Part shown: positions 36,221-43,865 of the stretch, piece by piece | Numbering within the stretch: the first letter of the stretch is position 1 | Layout of the letters: each line of letters opens with the position of its first letter | Origin: Paenirhodobacter populi | Lineage (GTDB): Bacteria > Pseudomonadota > Alphaproteobacteria > Rhodobacterales > Rhodobacteraceae | DNA length: 64,000 nucleotides | Assembly: GCF_004022215.1 (NCBI RefSeq) | Contig: NZ_SAUZ01000022.1 | Coordinates: forward strand, 1-64,000 | Direction of reading: 5' to 3' | The notes under the pieces: model-generated | Databases searched by the model: none | What the model was told of the DNA's origin: nothing | The model's input: only the letters and a program-made list of their open reading frames with translations | Translations under genes and position numbers: made by a program

Positions 36221-37306
36221 ATGCAGACCCAGGCTGAAGACAGCGACCTCATAGAATTGATCTATGCCTCGTTGCTTGGCGAAAGCAGCTGGCAGGATTT
36301 CCTCGACCGCCTGACGCGGATGGCGCCGGGGTGCTGGTCGGTCCTTCACGCCAATGACCTTGCGAATGGCGAAGCCAGCGTGGGGTTGGTCAGCGGCCGC
36401 AGCGTCGGGGACGTCGCCGATTATGCGACCTATTACCACCACATCAGCCCCTGGGTGAAATATTGCCAGGCGGACCCGACCGGCGCAGCGAATGTGGTCG
36501 AAAGGAACGTGCCGGGCCATATGCTCGAACGGTCGGAATTCTACACGGATTTCCTGCGCCCGATCGAGACGCGCTCAGCGATCGGGATCGGCGTGGACCG
36601 CGAGGGGGAACGTTCGCTCATCGTTTCGCTGATGACGCCGAGGGCGGTCGAGGACGAATTGCTGCCGCTGGCGCAGCGGCTCAACCGCATCGCGCCGCAT
36701 CTGATGCGGGCCGGGGAATTCTACCGCCGCACCAGTTTCGCCGCGCAGACCACCGAGCTGGGGGCCACCTTCTTCGACGCGCTGCACATGGGCATGGTGG
36801 TGGTGGGCAACGGCCGGCGGATCCGGACCTGTTCCGATCTGGCGCGGCGCATGTTCGGGCGCGATGTCGGGCTCGACCCGGCCGGGCGGCTGCGGCTGTC
36901 CGACCCGATGGCGCAATCCCTGCTGAGCGCCATGCTGACGCGCCGCTACGACGGGCCGGCGCATCAGCGCCTGATGGTGGGCGACATGCTCGTGACCCTG
37001 ATCCGCATGGAAGGGGAGCGGGAGCGCAGCATCTTCGAGGGACCCGGCGTCTGCCTGACCATGGAGCCGATGACCGGCGCGGGGCGGTTCTTCGATCTCG
37101 ATCAGTTCTCCCGCTCCTACGGCCTGACCGGGTCCGAGATCCGTGCCCTCACCGGCCTGATCGCCGGCAAGTCGATCGCGGACATCGCGCGCGAGGCCGG
37201 ACGTTCCCGCGAAACGATCCGCACGCAGGTGAAGAGCCTCTATTCCAAGACCGGCGCCCGCGGCGAGGCGGATCTGCTGCGGCTGGTATCCGGAATGACC
37301 TGCTGA
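36221..37306 (+). CDS. LuxR-family transcriptional regulator
   Basis: A 361-residue regulator with a C-terminal LuxR-type helix-turn-helix: YGLTGSEIRALTGLIAGKS, then IADIAREAGRSRETIRTQVKS (about 303-350). The N-terminal 290 residues are not an autoinducer-binding or response-receiver domain that I recognise; the opening SLLGESSWQDFLDRLTRMAPG is common in stand-alone LuxR proteins of alphaproteobacteria. As the only dedicated transcription factor in the window, it is the first candidate for control of the EPS/VPLPA genes. The next gene downstream on the same strand (37672) has a palindrome in its promoter region. Confidence 0.85.
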   Translation: MQTQAEDSDLIELIYASLLGESSWQDFLDRLTRMAPGCWSVLHANDLANGEASVGLVSGRSVGDVADYATYYHHISPWVKYCQADPTGAANVVERNVPGHMLERSEFYTDFLRPIETRSAIGIGVDREGERSLIVSLMTPRAVEDELLPLAQRLNRIAPHLMRAGEFYRRTSFAAQTTELGATFFDALHMGMVVVGNGRRIRTCSDLARRMFGRDVGLDPAGRLRLSDPMAQSLLSAMLTRRYDGPAHQRLMVGDMLVTLIRMEGERERSIFEGPGVCLTMEPMTGAGRFFDLDQFSRSYGLTGSEIRALTGLIAGKSIADIAREAGRSRETIRTQVKSLYSKTGARGEADLLRLVSGMTC

Positions 37307-37591
37307 ACGGTCGTTGTCGCCGGGATCATGGCCCCTCGCCGAGGCTTTCCCGCCCCGGTCCTTTCGGGCCGCATTGGCGCGCGACAGCAAGGCCCCCTCT
37401 CCGTGAAAGACCCTGGCCGCCCGGTCATGCAGGCCGGCTTCGGCGATCCCCGCTGCGGGGCAAAGGGCCTGTGCGGAACGTCCGGGATGCGCGCGCGGCA
37501 GCCCGGACGCAAGGCTCCGCTGCGCCCGACCGCCCGGCATCCCGCCCAGAACGCGGGACAAGGGCCGAAATGCGATCCCTTTTTTCATCTT

Positions 37592-37609
37592 TTCACCCCC
37601 CGGGGTGAA
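37592..37609. promoter_or_regulatory. Palindromic operator candidate upstream of a VPLPA-CTERM gene
   Basis: TTCACCCC and GGGGTGAA face each other across 2 bp, centred 71 bp before the ATG at 37672, in a 365-bp gap (37307-37671) that otherwise shows no gene. The dyad size and position suit a dimeric regulator, and the LuxR-type gene lies directly upstream. A related perfect dyad lies at 42815-42830. Confidence 0.5.
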
Positions 37610-37671
37610 TGCAGGCTGGACGGGCCCCGATAAGTTGAAACTCCCTCACCAGATTCACCGGAGATTTCAGC

Positions 37672-38583
37672 ATGAAGAAGATTGCCGCAGCCATTGCCCT
37701 GACCTGCCTGCCTGCGCTTCCCTCCGTGGCGGCCCTGTCCATCGCCTTCCTGCCGGTTCAGGCGGCGCAAGCGGCGACGATCCAGGCTTCTCTATCTGCC
37801 ACTACCGGCCTCGTGGAACACGCGACCCAAGAGATTGTTCGCATTCCCATTCATACAACAACCGACAGCCATCTGAGCATATCCGAACAAAGATATGCCA
37901 CAGGAGCATGGGGATCCGGGTCGTTTTCGGCGAACATGTCCGCCAATACCACGACGGGCGAAATCAAGGCCGATCTTCGCCTCGACCGGACCGGAGCGCC
38001 GGGCGACGTGTCGCCGGGACCTGCTATCTCGGCAGGGCTTTCCATCGCAGAACAGTTCCTGCTGACGGGAACGGGCACTTTCACCGTCTATGCCCTGATC
38101 GATGCCTCATGGTCGTTCACCCATTCAGGCGCGTTCATATTTGAACTTCTCACCTATCGTACCGAGAACCACTACGATCAGGGACGTGATGATTTCATCT
38201 TCGATATCAACGGAACACCGGAGAGCGTCGCTTCCGGAGCGTACGACGCGTTCAGCAAGTCCGGTTCCGTGACGGATCATCTGCTTGTGGCGAGCGTCGA
38301 CATCAGGAACGCCGACAATGCATTGCAATCTTTCATCTTTTCATTCGTCGCAGGTTTGGGCACGATGTCCACGGCCGCGTTTCTGGACGCGTCCCATACG
38401 GCATCCTTCATGTTCGCGACCACCGGCGATCTCACGGCCACGCCGGTAACGCCCGGTTTTCTGAGCAATCCCGCGATCCTTGACCCTCTCCCGGCGGTGC
38501 CGCTTCCGGCCGGGGCGCCGCTCATCCTTTCCGGTCTCGTCGCGCTCTTCGGTCTGCGCCGGATGAAGCGCCGGGCCGCGTGA
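37672..38583 (+). CDS. Exported VPLPA-CTERM protein
   Basis: A 303-residue surface protein of unknown function, probably an exosortase substrate. It has an N-terminal signal peptide (about 1-35, ending AAQAA), a serine/threonine-rich beta-strand body, and a C-terminal tail AVPLPAGAPLILSGLVALF followed by GLRRMKRRAA: the VPLPA motif, a hydrophobic helix and a basic end, exactly the VPLPA-CTERM signal plan. The body (SISEQRYATGAWGSGSFSAN, LLTGTGTFTVYALIDASW) matches no fold I recognise. CCGGAG gives a clear ribosome site. It is the largest of the non-enzymatic CTERM proteins in the window. Confidence 0.83.
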   Translation: MKKIAAAIALTCLPALPSVAALSIAFLPVQAAQAATIQASLSATTGLVEHATQEIVRIPIHTTTDSHLSISEQRYATGAWGSGSFSANMSANTTTGEIKADLRLDRTGAPGDVSPGPAISAGLSIAEQFLLTGTGTFTVYALIDASWSFTHSGAFIFELLTYRTENHYDQGRDDFIFDINGTPESVASGAYDAFSKSGSVTDHLLVASVDIRNADNALQSFIFSFVAGLGTMSTAAFLDASHTASFMFATTGDLTATPVTPGFLSNPAILDPLPAVPLPAGAPLILSGLVALFGLRRMKRRAA

Positions 38584-38587
38584 ATGC

Positions 38588-38717
38588 CCTTTCCCGGTGA
38601 TGACGGCCCGGTTCTGTTCGCGGGAACCTCCCCGCGCTCTGACCCCCGCCGCGTCGACCGGGAAAGGCGTGGGGCGGCGTCGGCATCTGTCTGGTGAGGT
38701 CCGGACGCCGACGCCGC
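38588..38717. other. Strongly structured intergenic segment
   Basis: Downstream of the VPLPA gene, the 394-bp gap (38584-38977) holds no gene but folds well. CCTTTCCCGGT (38588-38598) pairs perfectly with ACCGGGAAAGG (38657-38667). Inside this, CGCGGG (38619-38624) pairs with CCCGCG (38631-38636). A second stem then follows: GCGGCGTCGGC (38674-38684) with GCCGACGCCGC (38707-38717). It could be a terminator/3' UTR structure or a small structured RNA. No T-run follows. Confidence 0.45.
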
Positions 38718-38977
38718 ATGCCCGCCCCGTCCGTCATCTGGCCGCGCGCCAGCCCATCGGCAGTGCCGCGGGATCGAACGACCGGAGATTGCTTCATTCC
38801 CGGCCTTCCCTCCGACCCAAGCGCCCGCCGCTTTCACTGCGGACAATCCGCGACAGACCGAAAGCCCCACCCCATCTGTTCATCGGGTGAGCCTTCGGGA
38901 CCAGCCACCCCATATTTTGGTCCAACCAGATCAGCAGAGAGCCACGTCGCTTCAGCGCTTCATTTATAACTCTTCCT

Positions 38978-39367
38978 TCACAGCAGCGGATGCATCCCCG
39001 CCCGCAACCAGTCAGCGAACCGGGGCTCGTCAACCGCGCCGGATGCCAGATCTTCCATCATGCGCACCCCTTCCGCCGGCATCGGGCGGAAGCCAAGGCC
39101 ATTGAGCCGCAGGAACGTCAGGGCGGTCACGAAGGCCGTGCGCTTGTTGCCATCGACGAAAGCATGCGCCTTCGACAGGTCGAGGGCATAGGCCGCCGCA
39201 ACCGATGCGCTATCCGCTTCCGTATAGGCGGCAAGGTTCATCGGCCGGGCGCATCCCATCTCGAGCAGGGCCATGTCCCGCAAGCCCGGCGCCCCGCCGT
39301 GCCGGGAAATCTGCCGGTCATGGATGATGACGATCGCGCGAAGAGGAACCCAGACCGGGGGTGTCAC
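38978..39367 (-). CDS. doc: Doc/Fic-family toxin (death-on-curing)
   Basis: A 129-residue toxin of a type II toxin-antitoxin pair. Doc kinases phosphorylate elongation factor Tu and block translation. The Fic/Doc active motif is intact: HAFVDGNKRTA beginning at His68, followed by FRPMPAEGVRMMEDLASG, typical of Doc proteins. The GTG start at 39367 overlaps the stop codon of the antitoxin reading frame (GTGA), which is normal coupling for such operons. On a plasmid it would serve for stable maintenance. The partner antitoxin seems frameshifted, which is odd beside an intact toxin. Confidence 0.85.
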   Translation of the reverse strand: MTPPVWVPLRAIVIIHDRQISRHGGAPGLRDMALLEMGCARPMNLAAYTEADSASVAAAYALDLSKAHAFVDGNKRTAFVTALTFLRLNGLGFRPMPAEGVRMMEDLASGAVDEPRFADWLRAGMHPLL

Positions 39368-39596
39368 GCCAGAGCCTGAAGCAGATCGCGGTTCCCGTCC
39401 ATGACCACCTCCGCCGCGGCCAGGGCATCGGCCAGCGTGGGATCATGCGCCAGGACCTTCTTCCGTCGTCTCCGCGCACCACGAAGAGGGTGTCGCCTTC
39501 CTTCGCATCAAGGATGGTCAGCATTTCCGCCGTCAGGGTCATGACGGCGATGTTCCCCACCTTGCGGATTCTCGTCTCGATCATGCGGCCCCCCAT
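39364..39596 (-). pseudogene. AbrB/MazE-type antitoxin of doc, frameshifted
   Basis: Encodes the DNA-binding antitoxin expected upstream of doc. The first part reads MIETRIRKVGNIAVMTLTAE...LFVVRGDD, a SpoVT/AbrB swapped-hairpin domain. Near base 39467 the frame breaks. The other frame continues RKKVLAHDPTLADALAAA and VVMDGNRDLLQALA, then stops in a TGA overlapping the doc GTG. That tail is what intact antitoxins of this type carry to neutralise the toxin. Restoring one base (for example GACCGG for GACGG) would join the parts. Either the gene is broken, or the assembly has a 1-nt error. Starts at 39596 or 39584. Confidence 0.75.
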
Positions 39597-39691
39597 GAAT
39601 ACATCCGCATATACGCACGAAGCGGCGGAACAATGCCGGAGAAAACCTCAGGACGGATCGTTGGCCCGGCCGGGATCGGGGGGCTGGCAGT

Positions 39692-39717
39692 CTCCCTGCC
39701 GCGCCAGCGGCAGGGAG
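39692..39717 (-). terminator. Strong hairpin after the VPLPA gene at 39734
   Basis: CTCCCTGCCGC (39692-39702) pairs perfectly with GCGGCAGGGAG (39707-39717) over a 4-nt loop, 17 bp past the stop of the minus-strand gene. There is no long T-run, but stem length and position favour a terminator or 3'-protecting structure. Confidence 0.6.
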
Positions 39718-39733
39718 GAGGGGCGCAGGGCTC

Positions 39734-40399
39734 TTACGAGCGGCGGCGGCGCAGGCCGCGCAGACCGGCCAGGACAACCAGCCCCGAACCAAGCAGCGGC
39801 AGCCCCGCCGGAAGCGGCACGGCGGGAAGTTCGGCCATCGTGAAGGAGGCGTTGTCGATATAGCCGTCGTTGTTCGTGCCGCCGCCGATCCGGGTCGAGG
39901 AAATCACGAATTGCAGCGTCATCGTGTCCGTCGGCACGAGGCCGGAAACCGACTGGTAATATTTGCCGCCGGCGGTGATTTCCGTATCCCACCAGCCATC
40001 GTAGAGGGTCGAGGACATCAGCGTCGAGCTGGTGATCCGGTCGCCTTCCCCATCAAGGAAGAACACCGAAAGCGTGCCGCGATCCTGCTGGCTGTGCCAG
40101 CCGAACAGATCCGCCGACAGGGTATAGCTGAGGCCGGTATCCCACAGGCTGGCCAGATCCGTATCCGTCAGCGTGTAGTTCTGATAGATCATGTGGAAAG
40201 CGCCGGCCCCGGGGAAGAAGTAGGACCCCGTGTCGATCACCGGATCGTTGCTGCGGATCTGGTAGTTGCCGATCCAGCCGGTGGTGAAGTCGTCGAAAGT
40301 GCCGTTGACGATGAGGTTTTCGGTGGCCGCCGCGGCGGGCATCGCGGCCATGCCGAAGGCCAGCATCGCAAGGCCGCAGGGCAGAATGGATTTCAGCAT
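39734..40399 (-). CDS. Exported VPLPA-CTERM protein with carbohydrate-binding-like fold
   Basis: A 221-residue exported protein. A signal peptide (about 1-25, ending AAAATEN) is followed by NLIVNGTFDDFTTGWIGNY, the typical opening of CBM-like jelly-roll domains (N-G-x-F-x-x-x-x-x-W), and strands through residue 190 (DNASFTMAELPAV). The C-terminus VPLPAGLPLLGSGLVVLAG plus GLRRRRS is a textbook VPLPA-CTERM signal. It is probably a secreted, exosortase-processed protein that binds matrix polysaccharide. A hairpin terminator follows, and the next upstream gene on the same strand (GDPD-like) also has a CTERM tail. Confidence 0.85.
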   Translation of the reverse strand: MLKSILPCGLAMLAFGMAAMPAAAATENLIVNGTFDDFTTGWIGNYQIRSNDPVIDTGSYFFPGAGAFHMIYQNYTLTDTDLASLWDTGLSYTLSADLFGWHSQQDRGTLSVFFLDGEGDRITSSTLMSSTLYDGWWDTEITAGGKYYQSVSGLVPTDTMTLQFVISSTRIGGGTNNDGYIDNASFTMAELPAVPLPAGLPLLGSGLVVLAGLRGLRRRRS

Positions 40400-40432
40400 C
40401 TGTGTGCTCCAGTCAGGGTATGCAGGGTGAAG

Positions 40433-40455
40433 GGACGCCCGGGTTCAGGGCGCCC
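40433..40455 (-). terminator. Weak hairpin after the GDPD-like gene
   Basis: GGACGCCC (40433-40440) can pair with GGGCGCCC (40448-40455) with one G-U pair over a 7-nt loop, in the 72-bp gap after the GDPD-like gene. No T-run, so only a possible terminator. Confidence 0.3.
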
Positions 40456-40471
40456 GGTTTCGTTGGAAGGC

Positions 40472-41554
40472 TCAGGCAGCCCGGGCGCGACGCCGGCGCA
40501 GCAGCGCCAATGCGCCAAGGCCGGTGCACAGCAGCGGCAGGGCCGCCGGAACCGGAACCGCAGGCAGCGAGTCTTCGGCCATCAGGAACATCTGCGCCGC
40601 AGCGAAGCTGGTCGTGGCGCCGATCGCCGCGTCGACGAGGTCGGGATTGTCGGTGATGAAACCGTCGAGACCCCAGTCGAGGAAGCTCGCCATCAGGGAT
40701 TCCGCCGCCTCCAGATCCGACGGACGGAAGGTCCAGCCGTAGACGGACAGTCCCAGATCATGCGCCGCCTCGATGAACGCTTGCGACAGTGAACCGTAGC
40801 TGATCGCGACGGTATCGGTATACTGGGCCATGTTCTGCAGCGAGATCAGATTGCTCACCGTCCAGGCGTAGCCATTCCAGCTGGCATCGCCCAGTTGCGC
40901 GATGCCGAGATCCATGCCGAGTTCGTCTTCCAGAAGGGCGTAGTCGAAGACATTGCCGAAATCGAACGACTGGATCATCGCCTTGTCGGCGGTGGTGTAG
41001 CCTTTCTCCTTCAGGGTCTCCATCACCGCGCGGTTGGTGTCCGCGTTGAACCCGTATTTGCCTTCAATGAGAATGCCGTATTCGGTGCCATTCGCCGCGT
41101 TGTAGGTGCTGATCAGATCAAGCTGTTCCGCGAAGGTGGGAACCTCATAGGCCTTGTCGCCCGACAGCAGGAAATCGTAGCCGGTGTTGATCTTCGTATC
41201 GACCGTCAGCTGCTTGATTTCCGCCAGGGTGAAATCCGCGACATTGTAGCCGCCATTGCGGCGTTCATAGAGGTTTTCGATGTTGGTGGTGCGATCCAGG
41301 GTGCCATCGTGCATCACCACGAGCACGCCGTCCTTGGTCATCTGCACATCGTTTTCGACATAGGGCGCGGCCATGTCCAGCGCCATCTCGGTGCTGGCAA
41401 GGGTATTCTCCGAAACATAGGCAGAGGCGCCGCGATGCGCGATGACGATGGGCGCATCGCCCGTCAGCGTATTGAAGACCGCCGCATCCGCGGTGGAAAG
41501 GGTCCCGGCGGCCGCGGCAAGAGCCGCAGCGCAGAGAAGCGTCGATTTCTGCAT
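40472..41554 (-). CDS. Exported glycerophosphodiester phosphodiesterase with VPLPA-CTERM-like tail
   Basis: A 360-residue enzyme that would hydrolyse glycerophosphodiesters outside the cytoplasm. It has a signal peptide (about 1-24). The GDPD TIM-barrel starts PIVIAHRGASAYVSENT with catalytic His40, then the metal ligands Glu67 and Asp69, and HDGTLDRTT with His82. FITDNPD closes the barrel near residue 310. The tail PAVPVPAALPLLCTGLGALAL then RRRRARAA is a VPLPA-type sorting signal. An enzyme with a full catalytic set delivered by an exosortase is unusual among CTERM proteins, which are mostly structural. A dyad GGAAAAATTTCC lies 30 bp upstream of the start. Confidence 0.87.
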   Translation of the reverse strand: MQKSTLLCAAALAAAAGTLSTADAAVFNTLTGDAPIVIAHRGASAYVSENTLASTEMALDMAAPYVENDVQMTKDGVLVVMHDGTLDRTTNIENLYERRNGGYNVADFTLAEIKQLTVDTKINTGYDFLLSGDKAYEVPTFAEQLDLISTYNAANGTEYGILIEGKYGFNADTNRAVMETLKEKGYTTADKAMIQSFDFGNVFDYALLEDELGMDLGIAQLGDASWNGYAWTVSNLISLQNMAQYTDTVAISYGSLSQAFIEAAHDLGLSVYGWTFRPSDLEAAESLMASFLDWGLDGFITDNPDLVDAAIGATTSFAAAQMFLMAEDSLPAVPVPAALPLLCTGLGALALLRRRRARAA

Positions 41555-41706
41555 GAGTTCGTCCCTGATATGCTTAATCCAGCGGAAAAATTTCCACTGA
41601 AGCGGCGACTACGGCAGGAATGTGACGCATAAGTGACTGTAATGTTGAACTTATTATAAGAAACCATGTCAGCCCGTCGCCGCCATGACCCCCTTCGGCA
41701 GAGAAC

Positions 41707-42060
41707 CTGGATCAGGTCACCCTTGCGGCCGCGGAAGCAGAAGAGCGCGCCGCCATGCGGATCACGACGCAATCCCCGAACCTTCAGCACGAGGCTGTTC
41801 CTCCCGCACCGCACGTCCGCGATGCCACCCGCGATCCAGACCTTCACCCCGACGGGAAAGGCAATCATCGCGGCAACATGAAAAGGGAACAGTGCGGCGG
41901 CCGGGATCATCATGCGCCGCCCATTCGTTAGCGTGATCTGGATCCCGGCGTCGTCCGTCTGTCGCTCCGGTTGCCCCCCTTCCACCCCAGCCTCTGGACT
42001 GGCCATCACCAACGGAGTGAAGCCGGCCGGCGCATCTGAGGCGCCAGGCGTTCCACGGCG
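41707..42060 (-). pseudogene. IS66-family TnpA/TnpB remnant
   Basis: A scar of an IS66-type insertion sequence. Reading minus, AGFTPLVMASPEAGVEG and IQITLTNGRRMMIPAAA match the C-terminal end of IS66 TnpA. These run on, without a stop, into VGVKVWIAGGIADVRCGRNS and RDPHGGALFCFRGRKGDLIQ, the first half of TnpB. In intact elements these are separate genes followed by the large TnpC transposase, which is absent here. Key TnpB residues are altered (CGRNS for the usual KGFNG) and the sequence degenerates after LIQVL. It marks past insertion and decay in this part of the replicon. Confidence 0.75.
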
Positions 42061-42234
42061 TCGTGCGGTAGCACGCAGGCTCAGGCTTCGTATCAGATTA
42101 TCGGGATGATGCAGATCCCGACCTGCTTGCGAAAGAAATGACCGCGAGTTTCATCACCAATCTGAATCGAGGCAGCTGTTTCGATTCAGGAAAGTCATTG
42201 GACCTGCCCCATTCCGGGATGCGAGACTCTCACT

Positions 42235-42522
42235 ATGCAACAGGACGATCACAGATCATTTCACCTTCTGCGGATAGATACCGGATGCAATATGCGCCGT
42301 TTCTATGCCGCATCGGTTCAGCCGACGCTGTTCGGTGGCATATCGGTGATCCGCAACTGGGGCCGGATCGGCTCGTCCGGCCGGATGCGGATCGAAACCT
42401 TTGATGAGGCCGATCAGGCCGATGACGCTCTCGACAAGCTGATCCGGACAAAGCGGCGGCGCGGCTATCGCTCTGCGGAAGCCATGGCGGGAGGGCGATC
42501 CGATGTCGAACCGTCCTCCTGA
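42235..42522 (+). CDS. WGR-domain protein
   Basis: A 95-residue protein made of one WGR domain: RRFYAASVQPTLFGGISVI, then RNWGRIGSSGRMRIETF with the eponymous Trp-Gly-Arg, and ALDKLIRTKRRRGYR at the end. WGR domains bind nucleic acids in PARP-type and other proteins. Stand-alone WGR proteins are common on plasmids and near IS elements in alphaproteobacteria; their role is unknown. The ribosome site before the ATG is weak. It lies beside the IS66 scar in a gene-poor zone and is the only convincing gene between 41.6 and 43.9 kb. Confidence 0.8.
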   Translation: MQQDDHRSFHLLRIDTGCNMRRFYAASVQPTLFGGISVIRNWGRIGSSGRMRIETFDEADQADDALDKLIRTKRRRGYRSAEAMAGGRSDVEPSS

Positions 42523-42814
42523 ATTGACCCGGAAACCTCGTATCTGGAAACACACGGGCCTGTTGCCTGTGATCGGATCAAGGGCCTTCGGGTTCCCCGA
42601 TCTGGCTCTGGTCCCAGATCGATCGCGATCCTGGTTGCTCGTCTGGGGAATTGGCATTTGACGAGACTCTGGCCGCAGACGGGATGCCTGCCTTGAAGCC
42701 GCAGCTGGTGACATGCAGTGCAACCCGGAGCGGAACGCACCGTGGCGATCATCCGGCTTGAATGCCTGTCAGGCGAAGTTTTCCGCAATTTTTTCGCCAT
42801 CTGAGCATGGGATC

Positions 42815-42830
42815 TCACCCAATTGGGTGA
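42815..42830. promoter_or_regulatory. Perfect 16-bp palindrome
   Basis: TCACCCAATTGGGTGA is fully self-complementary. Its half-site TCACCC is shared with the dyad at 37592-37609. No intact gene starts nearby (nearest is a gene-poor zone), so it might be the leftover operator of a lost gene or a protein site of another kind. Confidence 0.45.
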
Positions 42831-43554
42831 AGCGCGGGGGATCGTCGCCGTCTACACTGAGGCCGTTACCACTCATCGTTACCAGGGGGGGGCATGATGA
42901 GGGTATCTGTTGTATCGGCCATTGCCCCGCCAGCGGGAACCATATCTTGCCGCGGCTGTCTTCGGTGGCCGGGACGGGACGTGTTTGCGAGGGCGTCGGC
43001 AGCTTCGAACCTGGTAACACAAGAAAGGTATCGGGCGCGAGGCGGCGTCGATACGTCGAAATCATCGCCTCGCCCCATGCGCCCACATGGCGGCAGGATC
43101 GGGCGGCGCTGTGGAACGGGGGGCGAGGCCCGGAAGCATTTGCAGGTTGCCCGCAAAATCCGGGCCCTGCCCGTCGAGCCGGATCATGTGCAGGGCGTCC
43201 AACTGGTATAGACGTTCTGTCTGCGCGAGATGAACGGGATCGCCCCCGAGCAAGTCGATCATCAGGTTTCTCTGCACGCCCGGAGCCTTGATCCGCGTCG
43301 GCGCCATACTGCCTCATGACGAAGCAGAAGTAGATCAGAGCCATCACCCACCGCATCGGGATGCGGATCAGTTCACGCAGGGAATGCGTGCTCGGCTTCC
43401 TCTGCCCGGGCAATATGCGTGGGCGGCACGGCAGGCTGGCTTCTCCGGAAGCCGTGAGGCGAAACGGGCTCGCGGGACGGATCTGTGACGGTCGTCTCAG
43501 CATCCGTGCACCACGACCGCGGACCGGGAATCACGCCGAAGCCGAATTTTCTCT

Positions 43555-43690
43555 CCAGCACAATTCATATTGTAGAATCTGCATATACGTATATCAAGCC
43601 GCACTATATACAACATACGCGGCTTATAACGCATTCTTCTGGCGATCCTCATTGCTTACGATAAGATGCCATTATCGTGAGTAAGAAGAA
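43555..43690. other. AT-rich island with palindromes
   Basis: About 135 bp of conspicuously AT-rich sequence in otherwise GC-rich DNA. It contains the perfect 12-bp palindrome ATATACGTATAT (43583-43594) and a stem CTTACGATAA/TTATCGTGAG (43655-43664 with 43672-43681, one G-U pair, 7-nt loop). It could be foreign DNA, a nucleoid-protein site or a secondary origin-like element. Confidence 0.45.
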
Positions 43691-43865
43691 TACCGACGGC
43701 ATCGCGGATCCGATGCCTTGATGGAACGCAGGAAACCGCAACCCTGGCCCCTTCAAGCTCCGGAAACCCGGCACTGACGAACGGGTGCCGGCGAAGATCC
43801 CCTAATATGGCAATGCAGAATATGGCGGAGCCCCACTTGTGGGGGCCCCGGACTTCGATGCCGCG

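Larger units (their letters stand above)
42523..43865. other. Gene-poor zone, probably decayed sequence
   Basis: In 1.3 kb I can support no gene. Open frames exist on both strands (up to 244 codons) but change frame often, lack ribosome sites and match no family. A minus-strand stretch at about 43130-43300 (YQLDALHMIRLDGQGPDFAG) reads more protein-like than the rest and could be part of a dead gene. The zone also contains a perfect 16-bp dyad (42815-42830) and an AT-rich island (about 43555-43690). Confidence 0.5.

Noticed and set aside
42769-43503. 244-codon minus-strand open frame in the gene-poor zone
   Set aside because: No domain, no ribosome site, and frame-to-frame mixing suggests decayed DNA; kept only as part of the gene-poor zone.
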